Assembly: GCF_001954135.1 (NCBI RefSeq)
Contig: NZ_MBEQ01000009.1
Coordinates: forward strand, 1-64,000
DNA length: 64,000 nucleotides
From: Mycobacterium sp. GA-1841
GTDB taxonomy: Bacteria; Actinomycetota; Actinomycetes; Mycobacteriales; Mycobacteriaceae
Reading direction: 5' to 3'
In this document: positions 20,433-29,578 of the stretch, piece after piece
Layout: the number at the start of each line of letters is the position of its first letter
Position numbering within the stretch: the first letter of the stretch is position 1
Notes under the pieces: generated by a model
The model's database searches: none
The model's input: the letters and a program-made list of their open reading frames with translations, nothing else
Told to the model about the DNA's origin: nothing
Program-made: the position numbers and the translations under genes

Positions 20433-22876
20433 GACGCGCCCTGCCCGATCGATGCCGGGCCGATCGAAACCGGACCGATCGAAACCGGACCGATCGAAAC
20501 CGGACCGATCGAAACCACGGCCCCCGGGGTTACCCCGAGCTGGCGATGGATCGCCGATCCGGGGGAGTTGGTGGGTAGCCACACCACCCGGTCGGGCATC
20601 TCGGTCATCACGACGGGTAAGGTGACCGATCCGCGATCGGTACTGACGGTCACCGAATCATCAGGGCCCACACCGATTTCGGATGCTGTGTGTGCCGAGA
20701 GCCGGACCACCGGGCTGACCGCCGTGCCGGCCAGATGCGGTTCGCCGTCCTGCAGCCGACCGGCGTCCAGCAGTAGCCGCCAACTGGCCAGAACGGCCTG
20801 TCCGGCACGGGGCGTGGCAAGCGGCTCTGGTCGCACCGAGGGCCCGGCGGGCCGGGCTCCGGTCCACACACCGAGCTGCGCCAGCTCACGGTCGGCGGCC
20901 TCTGGACCGGCCAGCCCCAGGTCGATGCCGATCTCATCGGCCAGGTAATTCAGTACCCGCAGGTCGGGGATGGCGTTGGTTTGCAGTGCCGGCGTGAACG
21001 GGCGAAACCGGCCTTCCCAGTTGAGGTAGGCGCCGCCTTTCTCCACCACCGGGGCCACCGGGAACACCACATCGGCCAGCGCGGTGACCTCGCTTTCGCG
21101 CAACTCCAGGCTCACCACGAACGGGGTGGCTCGCAGCGCCTCCAGCGCGGCGGCCGGGTCGGGCAGGTCGGTGACCTCCACGCCGCCGACCAGGAGTGCC
21201 GAGAGTTGACCGCCGGCTGCGGCAGCCACGATGGCATTGGTGTCGCGGCCGGCGGTGGCGGGCAGATTGTCGGTGTTCCACACCGCCGCCGCCTGATTCC
21301 GGGCGTCGGCGTTGTCGACGGGCCGCCCGCCGGGCAGCAGGTTCGGCAGTGCTCCGGCTTCCAGAGCCCCGCGTTCACCGGCGCGGCGGGGAATCCAGGC
21401 GATCCGGGCGCCGGTGGCCGCGGCCAGCCGCGATGCGGCCGACAACGCACCGGGTGAGGTGGCCAACCGTTCACCGACCAGGATCACCGCACCGGGTTGC
21501 TGCAGCCGGGCATCGTCGCCGAGTGCGTCCAGCGCGGCGGCTTCGGCGCCGGGAACCGTGGGGATCAGCGTGCCGGCCAACTTGGTCAGCCCCCGACTGG
21601 CGAACGGAGCGACCGCGAGTATCTGGAGGCCGTTCTTGCGGGCGGCCTTGCGCAGCCGGAGAAAGACAATCGGTGATTCCTCTTCGGGTTCGAATCCGGC
21701 CAGCAGCACCGTCGGCGCCGATTCGAGTTCGGCGTACCGCAGCGTCATCGGTTGGCCGGCTACGCGGGCCGCGAGGAATTCGGCCTCCTCACCGGAGTGT
21801 GGGCGGGCGCGGAAGTCGATGTCATTGGTGTTCAGGACCATTCGGGCGAACTTCGAGTACGCGTAGGCATCCTGCACAGTGCACCGACCGCCCACCAGCA
21901 CGCCGGTGTTCGAGCCGGCCGCCAGAAGACCCGCCCCGGCCACGGCCAGCGCCTCCGACCACGAGGCCGGACGCAGCACACCGTCGTCACGGATCAACGG
22001 CGTGGCGATCCGGTCACCGACTCTGGCGTACGTGAAGGCCCACCGGCCCTTGTCGCAATTCCATTCCTCGTTGACTTCGGGATCGTCACCGGCCAAGCGG
22101 CGCAAGACTTTTCCGCGACGGTGGTCGGTACGTTGAGCGCACCCCGACGCGCAGTGCTCACAGACACTGGGGCTGGACACCAGGTCGAACGGCCGAGCCC
22201 GGAATCGGTAGGCCGTCCCGGTGAGTGCTCCCACCGGACAGATCTGGACGGTGTTGCCGGAGAAGTACGACTGGAACGGCTCGTCGGGAGCGATGCCGAC
22301 CTGTTGCAGCGCGCCACGTTCCAGCAGGTCGATGAACGGATCGCCGGCGATCTGGGCGGAGAACCGGGTGCACCGTGCACACAGCACGCAGCGTTCGCGG
22401 TCCAGCAGTACCTGCGCGGAGATGCTGATCGGTTTCGGGAACGTCCGCTTGACGTCGTCGAACCGGGTTTCCGGACGCCCGTTGGACATCGCCTGGTTCT
22501 GTAACGGGCACTCGCCGCCTTTGTCGCAGATCGGGCAGTCCAGCGGATGATTGATCAGCAGCAGCTCCATCACCCCGCGCTGGGCCTTGTCGGCCGCCTC
22601 GGAGCTGAACTGGGTGCGTACCACCATGTCCGGGCTGACCGTGGTGGTGCACGAAGCCATCGGTTTGCGTTGGCCCTCGACTTCCACCAGACACTGGCGG
22701 CAGGCACCGACCGGATCGAGCAGTGGGTGATCGCAGAACCGGGGGATCTGGACACCCATCAACTCGGCGGCGCGGATCACCAGCGTGCCCTTGGGCACAC
22801 TGACCTGCTCATCGTCGATGGTCAGCGACACCATCTCCACCGGTGGGGAGTCCTTGGTCGGCTCGGCCAGCGTCAT
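20429..22876 (-). CDS. nuoG: NADH dehydrogenase I subunit G
   Basis: The 815-residue iron-sulfur protein has an N-terminal [2Fe-2S] ferredoxin domain ([21 protein letters not shown]). Then come the cysteine sets for N4/N5 ([28 protein letters not shown]) and an extra CEHCASGC set matching cluster N7, which is present in only some bacteria. A molybdopterin-oxidoreductase-like domain without molybdenum ligands follows. The C-terminus ends in four VSIGP units plus ASIGQ, encoded by a 15-bp tandem repeat. I start it at ATG 22876, six bases after AAAAGGGGG. It ends in an ATGA overlap with nuoH; a small ORF bridges the 28-base gap to nuoF. Confidence 0.95.
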   Translation of the reverse strand: MTLAEPTKDSPPVEMVSLTIDDEQVSVPKGTLVIRAAELMGVQIPRFCDHPLLDPVGACRQCLVEVEGQRKPMASCTTTVSPDMVVRTQFSSEAADKAQRGVMELLLINHPLDCPICDKGGECPLQNQAMSNGRPETRFDDVKRTFPKPISISAQVLLDRERCVLCARCTRFSAQIAGDPFIDLLERGALQQVGIAPDEPFQSYFSGNTVQICPVGALTGTAYRFRARPFDLVSSPSVCEHCASGCAQRTDHRRGKVLRRLAGDDPEVNEEWNCDKGRWAFTYARVGDRIATPLIRDDGVLRPASWSEALAVAGAGLLAAGSNTGVLVGGRCTVQDAYAYSKFARMVLNTNDIDFRARPHSGEEAEFLAARVAGQPMTLRYAELESAPTVLLAGFEPEEESPIVFLRLRKAARKNGLQILAVAPFASRGLTKLAGTLIPTVPGAEAAALDALGDDARLQQPGAVILVGERLATSPGALSAASRLAAATGARIAWIPRRAGERGALEAGALPNLLPGGRPVDNADARNQAAAVWNTDNLPATAGRDTNAIVAAAAGGQLSALLVGGVEVTDLPDPAAALEALRATPFVVSLELRESEVTALADVVFPVAPVVEKGGAYLNWEGRFRPFTPALQTNAIPDLRVLNYLADEIGIDLGLAGPEAADRELAQLGVWTGARPAGPSVRPEPLATPRAGQAVLASWRLLLDAGRLQDGEPHLAGTAVSPVVRLSAHTASEIGVGPDDSVTVSTDRGSVTLPVVMTEMPDRVVWLPTNSPGSAIHRQLGVTPGAVVSIGPVSIGPVSIGPVSIGPASIGQGAS
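20445..20519. repeat. 15-bp tandem repeat (5 units) in the 3-prime end of nuoG
   Basis: The unit CCGATCGAAACCGGA occurs three times exactly at 20460-20504, with variant units at each side (20445-20459 and 20505-20519). It is a multiple of three and encodes VSIGP on the minus strand. The array ends 13 bases before the nuoH start codon region. Confidence 0.85.
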
Positions 22877-22905
22877 GCAAGCCCCCTTTTCGCGGTGTAA
22901 AACAT
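22873..22905 (-). CDS. Ten-codon ORF bridging nuoF and nuoG
   Basis: The ATG (22903-22905) overlaps the nuoF stop as TGATG and its own TGA (22873-22875) overlaps the nuoG start as ATGA. The peptide would be [10 protein letters not shown]. The nuoG Shine-Dalgarno (AAAAGGGGG) lies inside it. Such an arrangement would keep ribosomes moving from nuoF into nuoG. Whether it is translated cannot be told from the sequence. Confidence 0.3.
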   Translation of the reverse strand: MFYTAKRGLA

Positions 22906-24221
22906 CAGGCACCCGCCCCTTCGGTGGCCATCAACGTCGAGGCGTGCGGATCGAACGGACAGCCCCCGTCCAGGTGTGCCACGTACTCGTCGCGGAAGTG
23001 CTTGATCGAGGACATCACCGGTGTGGCGGCACCGTCCCCCAACGCGCAGAACGACTTTCCGAAGACGATGTCGGCGATATCGAGCAGCTTGTCGATGTCT
23101 TCCTGGCTGCCCGCACCGGTCTCGAGTCGCGCGTAGATCTGGTCCAGCCAGTAAGTGCCCTCACGGCATGGTGTGCACTTGCCGCATGACTCGTGGGCGT
23201 AGAACTGGGTCCAGCGCCGCACGGCGCGCACCACGCAGGTGGTCTCGTCGAAGATCTGCAGAGCCTTCGTGCCGAGCATGGATCCGACCGAGGCCATACC
23301 CTCGTAATCCAGTGGGACGTCGATGTGTTCGGCGGTCAGCAACGGCGTCGACGAACCGCCCGGGGTCCAGAATTTCAAGGTGTGCCCGTCGCGCACGCCG
23401 CCGGCGTAGTCGAGCAGTTCGCGCAACGTGATGCCGAGCGGTGCCTCGTACTGGCCTGGCCGGTTGATGTGACCTGACAACGAATACAACGTGAAGCCTG
23501 GCGATTTCTCCGACCCCATCGACCGGAACCAGTCCACCCCGTTGGCCATGATCGGGGGCACGCTGGCGATCGACTCGACATTGTTGACCACGGTGGGGCA
23601 GGCGTACAGGCCGGCGACGGCGGGAAATGGTGGACGCAAACGTGGTTGGCCCCGTCGACCCTCCAGAGAATCGAGGAGTGCGGTCTCCTCGCCACAGATG
23701 TAAGCACCGGCACCGGCGTGCACGGTCAGTTCCAGGTCGAAGCCCGAGCCGAGGATGTCGGCGCCCAGGTATCCGGCCGCGTACGCTTCGGCGACCGCGG
23801 CCTGCAGGCGCCGCAGCACCGGCACCACCTCCCCGCGGACGTAGATGAAGGCGTGGCCGGCCCGGATCGCGTATGCCGCGATGATCACCCCCTCGACCAG
23901 GAAGTGCGGGGTGGTCAGCATCAACGGAATGTCTTTGCACGTGCCGGGTTCCGACTCGTCGGCGTTGACCACCAGGTAATGCGGCTTGGCGCCCGCGCCT
24001 TCGTCGCCTTGAGGAATGAACGACCACTTGGTTCCGGTCGGAAACCCTGCGCCGCCCCGACCACGCAGCCCGGAATCTTTCACCAGCGCGATCACGTCGT
24101 CCGGGCCCATCGCCAGCGCCCGCTCCAATCCCCGGTAACCGCCGTGGCGACGATAGGTGTCCAACGTCCACGGTTCTGGTTCGTCCCAGAATCGGCTGAG
24201 TACCGGGGTCAGTGGTGTCAT
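22905..24221 (-). CDS. nuoF: NADH dehydrogenase I subunit F (NADH- and FMN-binding)
   Basis: The 438-residue subunit is the entry point for electrons. FMN binding is shown by [19 protein letters not shown] (about residues 56-74), NADH contacts by [14 protein letters not shown], and cluster N3 by [12 protein letters not shown] plus a later cysteine in [11 protein letters not shown]. The start is the ATG at 24221, in an ATGA overlap with nuoE. The open frame to 24407 is a shadow inside nuoE. A basic start region and a C-terminal tail typical of actinobacteria are present; nothing appears missing. Confidence 0.95.
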   Translation of the reverse strand: MTPLTPVLSRFWDEPEPWTLDTYRRHGGYRGLERALAMGPDDVIALVKDSGLRGRGGAGFPTGTKWSFIPQGDEGAGAKPHYLVVNADESEPGTCKDIPLMLTTPHFLVEGVIIAAYAIRAGHAFIYVRGEVVPVLRRLQAAVAEAYAAGYLGADILGSGFDLELTVHAGAGAYICGEETALLDSLEGRRGQPRLRPPFPAVAGLYACPTVVNNVESIASVPPIMANGVDWFRSMGSEKSPGFTLYSLSGHINRPGQYEAPLGITLRELLDYAGGVRDGHTLKFWTPGGSSTPLLTAEHIDVPLDYEGMASVGSMLGTKALQIFDETTCVVRAVRRWTQFYAHESCGKCTPCREGTYWLDQIYARLETGAGSQEDIDKLLDIADIVFGKSFCALGDGAATPVMSSIKHFRDEYVAHLDGGCPFDPHASTLMATEGAGA

Positions 24222-24946
24222 GCGGTCGGTCCTGCCTCCGGAGTGGACATTCCGCGGTGGCCGGCCTCGCGTAGTCCGGCCAACGAGGCCGCCCCCGGGG
24301 CGCCGCCGGGGACGTGTGGGTTGCTCAACCCGGCCAACGTGCGCGCGGTTTCCCTGAAGGTGCACAAGGGCGCGCCGCGCGTCGGCGCCGGCGGTTCCCC
24401 GCCGCATAAGCCGTCGACGAGATCCCGCGCCGACGACGGAGTCTGGTTGTCGAAGAACTCCCAGTTGACCATCACCACCGGGGCGTAATCACAGGCTGCA
24501 TTGCACTCGATGTGCTCCAACGTGACCCGGCCGTCCGCGGTGGTCTCCCCGGCGTGGATGTCCAGATGATCTTGCAGCGCCTCCAGGATCGCGTCCCCGC
24601 CCATGATGGCGCACAGCGTGTTGGTGCACACTCCGACGAGGTAATCGCCCGTCGGAGTGCGCCGGTACATCGAATAGAACGTGGCCACGGCAGTGACCTC
24701 GGCGTCGGTCAGGCCCAACATCGCTGCGCAGAAACGGATTCCGGCCGGTGTCAGGCAACCGTCCTCGGACTGGACCAGATGCAGCAGCGGCAGCAAGGCG
24801 GAGCGAGCGTGCGGATAGCGGCCGATGATCTGCTCGGCGTCGACGGACAACCGCGCCGCCACGTCGTCCGGATATGCGGCGGGCCCGTTGATCGGCGGGC
24901 CCGCTTCATCGGGGCGTTGCCCCAGCTCCAGGAACACTTCCGTCAC
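24218..24946 (-). CDS. nuoE: NADH dehydrogenase I subunit E ([2Fe-2S])
   Basis: The thioredoxin-like subunit carries cluster N1a, with ligands in VGVCTNTLCAIMGG and HIECNAACDYAP. A low-complexity C-terminal tail (about 70 residues, Pro/Ala/Gly) follows. I choose the GTG at 24946 (242 residues) because AGAGGAG lies 9 bases upstream and because the next segment, TEVFLELG, is where family similarity begins. The frame stays open to a TTG at 25030 through a 30-bp repeat array, which would add an acidic REEETADERL-type extension. That longer form cannot be excluded. Confidence 0.9.
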   Translation of the reverse strand: MTEVFLELGQRPDEAGPPINGPAAYPDDVAARLSVDAEQIIGRYPHARSALLPLLHLVQSEDGCLTPAGIRFCAAMLGLTDAEVTAVATFYSMYRRTPTGDYLVGVCTNTLCAIMGGDAILEALQDHLDIHAGETTADGRVTLEHIECNAACDYAPVVMVNWEFFDNQTPSSARDLVDGLCGGEPPAPTRGAPLCTFRETARTLAGLSNPHVPGGAPGAASLAGLREAGHRGMSTPEAGPTA

Positions 24947-25038
24947 CTGTACCGTCTCCTCTTCGCGCAAGCGCTCATAGGCCGTTTCTTCTTCGCGCAA
25001 GCGCTCATCAGCCGTTTCTTCTTCGCGCAAGCGCTCAT
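24943..25038 (-). CDS. Small basic ORF bridging nuoD and nuoE, made of 10-codon repeats
   Basis: This 31-codon frame starts with an ATG that overlaps the nuoD stop (TGATG). It encodes three repeats of [13 protein letters not shown] sequence and ends in a TGA that overlaps the nuoE GTG start (GTGA). The three units reflect the 30-bp array at 24951-25040. Translation would produce a lysine-rich peptide with one cysteine per unit, or may serve only to pass ribosomes to nuoE. It is absent from the usual description of the operon; its expression is unproven. Confidence 0.35.
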   Translation of the reverse strand: MSACAKKKRLMSACAKKKRPMSACAKRRRYR

Positions 25039-25040
25039 CA
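24951..25040. repeat. 30-bp tandem repeat (3 units) at the nuoD/nuoE junction
   Basis: Units occupy 24951-24980, 24981-25010 and 25011-25040. The last two are identical and the first differs at a few positions. Each contains CTTCGCGCAAGCGCTCAT. On the coding strand the nuoD stop codon is the first triplet of the array. Only the nuoE-proximal unit keeps AGAGGAG; the others read AGAAGAA. Confidence 0.9.
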
Positions 25041-26342
25041 GCGATCCACCCCGCCCATCACCGGATCAATCGACGCCACCGCGGCGATCGCATCGGCGAC
25101 CATGCCGCCCTCACACATCGCCGCCACCGCTTGCAGATTCGTGAACGACGGGTCGCGGTAGTGCACCCGGTAGGGTCGGGTGCCGCCGTCGGAAACCATG
25201 TGTACGCCGAGTTCACCGCGCGGCGACTCGACGGCGACGTACACCTGCCCGGCTGGTACCCGGATCCCCTCGGTGACGAGTTTGAAGTGGTGGATCAGGC
25301 CTTCCATCGAGTGGCCCATGATCTTGGCGATGTGCTCGGGAGAGTTGCCGAGCCCGTCGGGCCCGAGCTTGAGATCGGCCGGCCAGGCCAGTTTCTTGTC
25401 CGTGATCATCACGGGGCCGTCGCCGAGTTTCTCGAGCCGATCGACACACTGCTCGACGATCTTGAGCGACTCCCGCATCTCCTTGACCCGGATGAGGTAC
25501 CGACCGTAGGAGTCACATCGGTCATCGGTGATGATGTCGAATTCGTAGTCCTCATAACCGCAGTACGGTTGCGCCCGCCGGAGGTCGTGGGGCAGCCCGG
25601 TCGAGCGCAACACCGGGCCGGTGATGCCCAACGCGATGCAACCGGTCAGGTCGAGGTAGCCGACGCCGACGGTACGGGCCTTCCAGATGTAGTTCTCGTT
25701 GAGCAGATCCTCCAAGTCCTGCAAGCGTTTCGGTAGCAGGTCGAGCAGCGCCCGCACCTGGCTGACCGCGTCGTCGGGAAGATCGGCGGCCAGTCCGCCC
25801 GGCCGGATGTAGGCGTGGTTCATCCGCAGCCCGGTGATCGACTCGAAGACCCGCAGGATCTCCTCACGTTCCCGGAAACCGTAGAACATCGCACTCATCG
25901 CACCGAGTTCCATCCCGCCGGTGGCCAACGCCACCAGATGCGAGGAGATGCGGTTGAGCTCCATCAGCATCACCCGGATCACGCTGGCGCGCGGCGGAAT
26001 ATCGTCGGTGATGCCGAGCAGTTTCTCCACGCCGAGGCAGTACGCGGTCTCGTTGAAGAATGGCGAGAGGTAGTCCATCCGGGTGACGAAGGTGACGCCC
26101 TGCGTCCAGTTCCGGTACTCCAGGTTCTTCTCGATACCGGTGTGCAGGTAGCCGATCCCGCAACGGGCTTCGGTGATGATCTCGCCCTCGATCTCGAGGA
26201 TCAGCCTCAGCACCCCGTGCGTCGAAGGGTGTTGCGGTCCCATGTTGACCACGATGCGTTCGCCTGCGTGCTCACGAGCCGCGGACACCACGTCGTCCCA
26301 GTCCTGTCCGCCGACCACCACGACGGGGGATTCGGTGCTCAT
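25038..26342 (-). CDS. nuoD: NADH dehydrogenase I subunit D
   Basis: The 434-residue protein is the hydrogenase-like subunit that lines the quinone site with NuoB. The conserved [22 protein letters not shown] and [20 protein letters not shown] segments are near residues 34-88, and the C-terminus ends in the family-typical [35 protein letters not shown] region. It starts at ATG 26342, overlapping the nuoC stop by one base (TGATG). Its stop begins the 30-bp repeat array. Nothing is missing compared with other bacterial NuoD. Confidence 0.95.
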   Translation of the reverse strand: MSTESPVVVVGGQDWDDVVSAAREHAGERIVVNMGPQHPSTHGVLRLILEIEGEIITEARCGIGYLHTGIEKNLEYRNWTQGVTFVTRMDYLSPFFNETAYCLGVEKLLGITDDIPPRASVIRVMLMELNRISSHLVALATGGMELGAMSAMFYGFREREEILRVFESITGLRMNHAYIRPGGLAADLPDDAVSQVRALLDLLPKRLQDLEDLLNENYIWKARTVGVGYLDLTGCIALGITGPVLRSTGLPHDLRRAQPYCGYEDYEFDIITDDRCDSYGRYLIRVKEMRESLKIVEQCVDRLEKLGDGPVMITDKKLAWPADLKLGPDGLGNSPEHIAKIMGHSMEGLIHHFKLVTEGIRVPAGQVYVAVESPRGELGVHMVSDGGTRPYRVHYRDPSFTNLQAVAAMCEGGMVADAIAAVASIDPVMGGVDR

Positions 26343-27034
26343 CAGTTGTAGGACCTCCGCTGATCGGGTGGCGGAATCTGTGCGCCGTGATACTCGACCG
26401 GAATGCCGCCCAGCGGATAGTCCTTGCGCTGCGGGTGGCCCACCCAGTCGTCCGGCATCTCGATCCGGGTCAGTGCGGGATGCCCGTCGAATACGATGCC
26501 GAAGAAGTCGTAGGTCTCACGCTCGTGCCAATCGGTGGTCGGGTACACCGCATACAGCGACGGGATGTGCGGATCACCGTCGGGCGCCGCAACTTCCAAC
26601 CGGATCCTGCGATTGTGGGTGATCGAGATCAGCGGGTACACGGCATGCAGTTCGCGGCCGGTGTCGTCGGGGTAGTGCACACCGCTCACTCCAAGGCACA
26701 TCTCGAACCGCAGGTGCGGATCGTCACGCAGCACACTGGCGACCGCGGGCAGTTGCACCCGGCTGACCTCCAAGGTGAGTTCGTCGCGATAGACCACGAC
26801 GCGTTCGATCGACACCGCGTAGCGCTCCTCGCCCAGCACTTCGGCGAGCCGGTCGACCACTTCGTCGAAATATCCGCCGTAGGGGCGTGGGGAACTGCCG
26901 GGCAATGCCACCGGGCGCACCAACCGGCCGTAACCGGAGGTGTCCCCGGTGCCCGCCGCTCCGAACATGCCGCGACGGGTCCCGATCACCTCTCCGCCAC
27001 CGGTGTCGGTGCCGTTCCCGTTGGGTGTGCTCAC
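26342..27034 (-). CDS. nuoC: NADH dehydrogenase I subunit C
   Basis: The 230-residue peripheral-arm subunit is recognised by the block [25 protein letters not shown] followed by [11 protein letters not shown], the signature of the 30-kDa subunit. A glycine- and threonine-rich N-terminus (about 45 residues) precedes the folded domain. The start is the GTG at 27034 in a GTGA overlap with nuoB; the open frame to 27502 is a shadow inside nuoB. NuoC and NuoD are separate genes here, unlike the fused form of enterobacteria. Confidence 0.95.
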   Translation of the reverse strand: MSTPNGNGTDTGGGEVIGTRRGMFGAAGTGDTSGYGRLVRPVALPGSSPRPYGGYFDEVVDRLAEVLGEERYAVSIERVVVYRDELTLEVSRVQLPAVASVLRDDPHLRFEMCLGVSGVHYPDDTGRELHAVYPLISITHNRRIRLEVAAPDGDPHIPSLYAVYPTTDWHERETYDFFGIVFDGHPALTRIEMPDDWVGHPQRKDYPLGGIPVEYHGAQIPPPDQRRSYN

Positions 27035-27585
27035 CGCAACAACCCCTTGAGCTCGATGGTCGGCGGCACGGCCAGCGCCGCCTGTTCGGCCTCGCGGATG
27101 GCCTCCGCACGGTTCACCCCGAGCGGCATCTGCTGAATCTTGTCGTGCAGCTTCAGGATTGCGTGCAGCAGCATTTCTGGGCGCGGCGGGCAACCGGGCA
27201 GATAGATGTCCACGGGGACCACATGGTCGACGCCCTGTACCACCGCGTAGTTGTTGAACATGCCCCCCGACGAGGCGCAAACCCCCATGGCCAGCACCCA
27301 TTTCGGTTCCGCCATCTGGTCGTAGATCTGCCGCAGCACCGGCGCCATCTTCTGGCTCACCCGGCCGGCGACGATCATCAGGTCCGCCTGTCGCGGGGTA
27401 GCCGAGAACCGCTCCATACCGAACCGGGCGATATCGAAGCGCGGCCCGGCCGTCGACATCATCTCGATTGCGCAACACGCCAGTCCGAACGTTGCCGGCC
27501 ACAACGACCCTTTGCGGACGTAACCCGCGACGGCCTCCACCGTCGACAACAGGATTCCACCGGGCAGCCGTTCTTCTAGTCCCAA
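27031..27585 (-). CDS. nuoB: NADH dehydrogenase I subunit B (cluster N2)
   Basis: The 184-residue subunit binds the terminal [4Fe-4S] cluster N2 next to the quinone. Ligands are the tandem cysteines C37-C38 in [11 protein letters not shown]103 in GVCASSGG and C132 in LPGCPPRPE. The start is a TTG at 27585, inside the end of nuoA (10-base overlap) and preceded by GGGGGCC. It gives the N-terminus [14 protein letters not shown] expected for mycobacterial NuoB. Longer frames to 27819 are shadows. Confidence 0.95.
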   Translation of the reverse strand: MGLEERLPGGILLSTVEAVAGYVRKGSLWPATFGLACCAIEMMSTAGPRFDIARFGMERFSATPRQADLMIVAGRVSQKMAPVLRQIYDQMAEPKWVLAMGVCASSGGMFNNYAVVQGVDHVVPVDIYLPGCPPRPEMLLHAILKLHDKIQQMPLGVNRAEAIREAEQAALAVPPTIELKGLLR

Positions 27586-27944
27586 TTCAGGCCCCCTCGT
27601 CGCCAGACATAGGCGTACGCCACGAACACCGTGAGCATGAACAGCAACATCTCCACCAGCGCGAACAACCCGAGACTGTCGAACGCCACGGCCCACGGGT
27701 AGAGAAAGACGATTTCGATGTCGAAGACGATGAACAACATCGCGGTCAGGTAATACCGGATCGGCATGCGCTGGCCGGTCACCCCGGCGGCTCCCGGCTG
27801 CATCGGTTCGATACCGCACTCGTAGGCCTCGAGCTTGGACCGGTTGTAGCGACGCGGGCCGATGACGAGCGCGATTCCCACGGACACCACCGCGAAGGCG
27901 GCCGCAATCGCTCCGAGAACCAGGATGGGCGTGTACAAATTCAT
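27576..27944 (-). CDS. nuoA: NADH dehydrogenase I subunit A
   Basis: The 122-residue protein has three membrane helices (about 6-28, 62-85 and 91-113) and the conserved [10 protein letters not shown] loop (residues 41-50), whose cysteine is involved in the active/deactive switch in some species. The helix [13 protein letters not shown] is also typical. It is the first gene of the operon, with GAGGGAG upstream of the ATG at 27944. Its last bases contain the nuoB start. Confidence 0.95.
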   Translation of the reverse strand: MNLYTPILVLGAIAAAFAVVSVGIALVIGPRRYNRSKLEAYECGIEPMQPGAAGVTGQRMPIRYYLTAMLFIVFDIEIVFLYPWAVAFDSLGLFALVEMLLFMLTVFVAYAYVWRRGGLNWD

Positions 27945-27990
27945 GCCACTTATCGCTCCCTCGCCTGCCTGTCGATGTGAGCTAACACAC

Positions 27991-27996
27991 AGCCTA
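27991..27996 (-). promoter_or_regulatory. Putative -10 box of the nuo operon
   Basis: On the minus strand TAGGCT lies about 47 bases before the nuoA start, leaving room for a short leader with GAGGGAG. No good -35 match is present at 17 bases, which is common for mycobacterial promoters. The rest of the 172-base gap (27945-28116) shows no other clear element. Confidence 0.35.
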
Positions 27997-28116
27997 GCGA
28001 GCTTTGCGGCCTACGCCACTCATTTTGGTTAGTATCGTTTCATATCGGGGCAGCGTGTCGCTGCGGCCACAGCCGTGCCGTGAACAGTCAACGGCTACAG
28101 GGTAATTCGCTGAAAC

Positions 28117-28515
28117 TCACCGCACCGACGCGCGCAGTATCGACACCACCGCGTCGCCCAGGCGGATCGGATCGATAGGGTGCGGTACCGCAGCCTCGGC
28201 TTGTGACCAGCTGGCCAGCCAGGCGTCGTCGGGCCGGCCGGTCAGCACCAGGATGGGTGGACAGTCGCTGACCTCGTCCTTGAGTTGCTTGGCCACGCCC
28301 ATGCCGCCGGCCGGGGTGGCCTCGCCGTCGAGAATCGCCAGGTCGATGCCCCCGGCGTCCATCTGGGAGACCACCGCCGGAGCGGTGGCGATCTCGAGAT
28401 AGTCGAGCTCGGGCAGGTCCGGCCGCACACGTTTGCCAAGGGCGAGTCGTACCTGTTCGCGGGTGCGCGGGTTGTCGCTGTACACCAGGATGCGCAGCGG
28501 CGCGGTGCCGGCCAT
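28117..28515 (-). CDS. Stand-alone response-regulator receiver protein (Rv3143-like)
   Basis: The 132-residue protein is a single CheY-like receiver with no output domain. D14 (acidic pocket), D63 (phospho-acceptor in LAILDGEATP) and T92 (LVLTGRP) are present. The usual lysine near residue 112 is replaced: the segment reads VPHPIDP, with His in its place. It may therefore be phosphorylated abnormally or work without phosphorylation. It sits directly upstream of nuoA on the same strand with its own leaderless promoter, as Rv3143 does in M. tuberculosis. A role in controlling respiration is suggested only by this position. No histidine kinase is adjacent. Confidence 0.85.
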   Translation of the reverse strand: MAGTAPLRILVYSDNPRTREQVRLALGKRVRPDLPELDYLEIATAPAVVSQMDAGGIDLAILDGEATPAGGMGVAKQLKDEVSDCPPILVLTGRPDDAWLASWSQAEAAVPHPIDPIRLGDAVVSILRASVR

Positions 28516-28522
28516 GGTGCCG

Positions 28523-28528
28523 ATGCTA
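28523..28528 (-). promoter_or_regulatory. -10 box (TAGCAT) of the receiver gene
   Basis: On the minus strand TAGCAT ends 7 bases before the ATG at 28515 and no Shine-Dalgarno is present, so transcription probably starts at or next to the start codon. Confidence 0.45.
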
Positions 28529-28580
28529 CTGCCGACGACGCCTCAAGCCGCGGGACTTGACTGAATTCTGTTGCCGCGCA

Positions 28581-29099
28581 TCAGTCCCGGGTGAACACCA
28601 ACTGGGCCGACACCGTGGTGGTCGGCCCCATCATGCCGAGCAGGTCACCCGACACGCCGAACTCGGCGCGTTCGACCGAGACCTGGCCGTCGAGTTGCAG
28701 CGCACCGTCGTCGAGCACCTGTACATCCACTGGTACTTCGATGGTTTTCGAGACGTCCCGCACCGTCACCACCGCAGCCAATCGCGGCACTGCGCCGCCG
28801 GCGGGGCGCAAACCTGTCACCTCAACGGTGATGTCGGGATGGGCTTGGACGTCGAAGAAGTCGGCGGACCGCAGGTGGTCGTCGCGTTTGCCGATCCCGG
28901 TGCGCAGGGATGCGGCCGCGATCACCACCCGGCCGGTCACGTCGGCCCCGGCGGAACCTTCACCGGTGAATTCGGTGAAGCGTCCCGTGACGGTGGCCAG
29001 GCCCCACAGCGTCTTGTTCCGGAATGTCACCCGGGAGCGGCCGGGGACCAGCGTCCAGCTTCCGGCGCTCGCGGCCACGATGTCGCCGAGCGTGGGCAT
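28581..29099 (-). CDS. YceI family lipid-binding protein
   Basis: The 172-residue protein has the YceI lipocalin-like barrel pattern: WTLVPGRSRVTFRNKTLWGLATVTGRFTEF at the start, then TGRVVIAAASLRTGIGKRDDHLRSADFFDVQAHPDI, which is the family core. YceI proteins bind isoprenoids or other long-chain lipids. No signal peptide is seen, so this one is probably cytoplasmic. ATG 29099 is preceded by AGGGAGG. It lies 24 bases downstream of the SnoaL-like gene and may be the last gene of the catabolic operon that begins at 37210. Confidence 0.85.
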   Translation of the reverse strand: MPTLGDIVAASAGSWTLVPGRSRVTFRNKTLWGLATVTGRFTEFTGEGSAGADVTGRVVIAAASLRTGIGKRDDHLRSADFFDVQAHPDITVEVTGLRPAGGAVPRLAAVVTVRDVSKTIEVPVDVQVLDDGALQLDGQVSVERAEFGVSGDLLGMMGPTTTVSAQLVFTRD

Positions 29100-29123
29100 G
29101 AAACCTCCCTGTGTCGAACTGCT

Positions 29124-29513
29124 TCAGGTGAGCAGCGGTGCAGTGTCCTTCGGATCGAAGTACTCGTCGATTCGCCGGATCAGTCCGTCGGTACCCACTT
29201 TGATCACGATGCATACCCGCAGCACGATCGACGCCCCACCGCGCCCGGCGGCATACAGCACGTGCTGTTGCACGAATCCGCCGTCGAAGAATTGCCGGTC
29301 CAGCACCTGATAGCGGCGCTCGGTGGTCGCATCGATGAACCAGTCGATCACCTTCAAGGCGCGGGTCCGATCGTTGTCCCGGGTATCGCCGGAGTGCCAT
29401 ACCGTGACGTCGTCGGCCCACAATCGGGCCACGCCGGGTTTGTCGCCCCGCTCGATCGCGTCGAACAGCTGGTCGGCGACGTCGGCGATCAGCGTGTCGT
29501 CGGTAGGGGACAT
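29124..29513 (-). CDS. SnoaL-like/NTF2-fold protein
   Basis: This 129-residue protein shows the NTF2-like pattern: LIADVADQLFDAIERGDKPGVARLWADDVTVWHSGDTR at the start and a final RRIDEYFDPKDTAP strand. The fold is used by isomerases, cyclases and dehydratases on small hydrophobic substrates; the reaction is unknown. Two adjacent ATGs compete (29516 and 29513). GAGGAGG is better spaced for the second, which also overlaps the stop of a small bridging ORF as TGATG. It belongs to the leftward catabolic operon. Confidence 0.75.
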   Translation of the reverse strand: MSPTDDTLIADVADQLFDAIERGDKPGVARLWADDVTVWHSGDTRDNDRTRALKVIDWFIDATTERRYQVLDRQFFDGGFVQQHVLYAAGRGGASIVLRVCIVIKVGTDGLIRRIDEYFDPKDTAPLLT

Positions 29514-29578
29514 CATCGGCCTCCTCGGACAGGGGTCGGCACCGTCATGGTGATGGTCATGGTCAAAGTCAAGGTCAT
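29513..29578 (-). CDS. 21-codon ORF bridging the DUF6285-like and SnoaL-like genes
   Basis: Its ATG (29576-29578) overlaps the stop of the upstream gene as ATGA. Its TGA (29513-29515) overlaps the next gene's ATG as TGATG. The peptide starts MTLTLTMTITMTVP and is rich in Thr and Met because the DNA is a run of GGTCAT/GGTCAA-like repeats. The Shine-Dalgarno of the SnoaL-like gene is inside it. It resembles the bridging ORFs of the nuo operon; expression is unproven. Confidence 0.3.
   Translation of the reverse strand: MTLTLTMTITMTVPTPVRGGR

Noticed and set aside
20433..20582. N-terminal extension of NuoH with GFDRS repeats
   Set aside because: This reads the nuoG repeat in another frame; the ATG in the ATGA overlap gives the normal NuoH start.
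19158..20948. 596-codon open frame on the plus strand across nuoH and nuoG
   Set aside because: Antisense to conserved genes, includes the repeat read as PIETG units; no start signals.
28028..28038. Half-site GTTAGTATCGT upstream of nuoA, like one arm of the 4907-4925 operator
   Set aside because: Only one 8-base arm matches and such a match is expected by chance in 64 kb.
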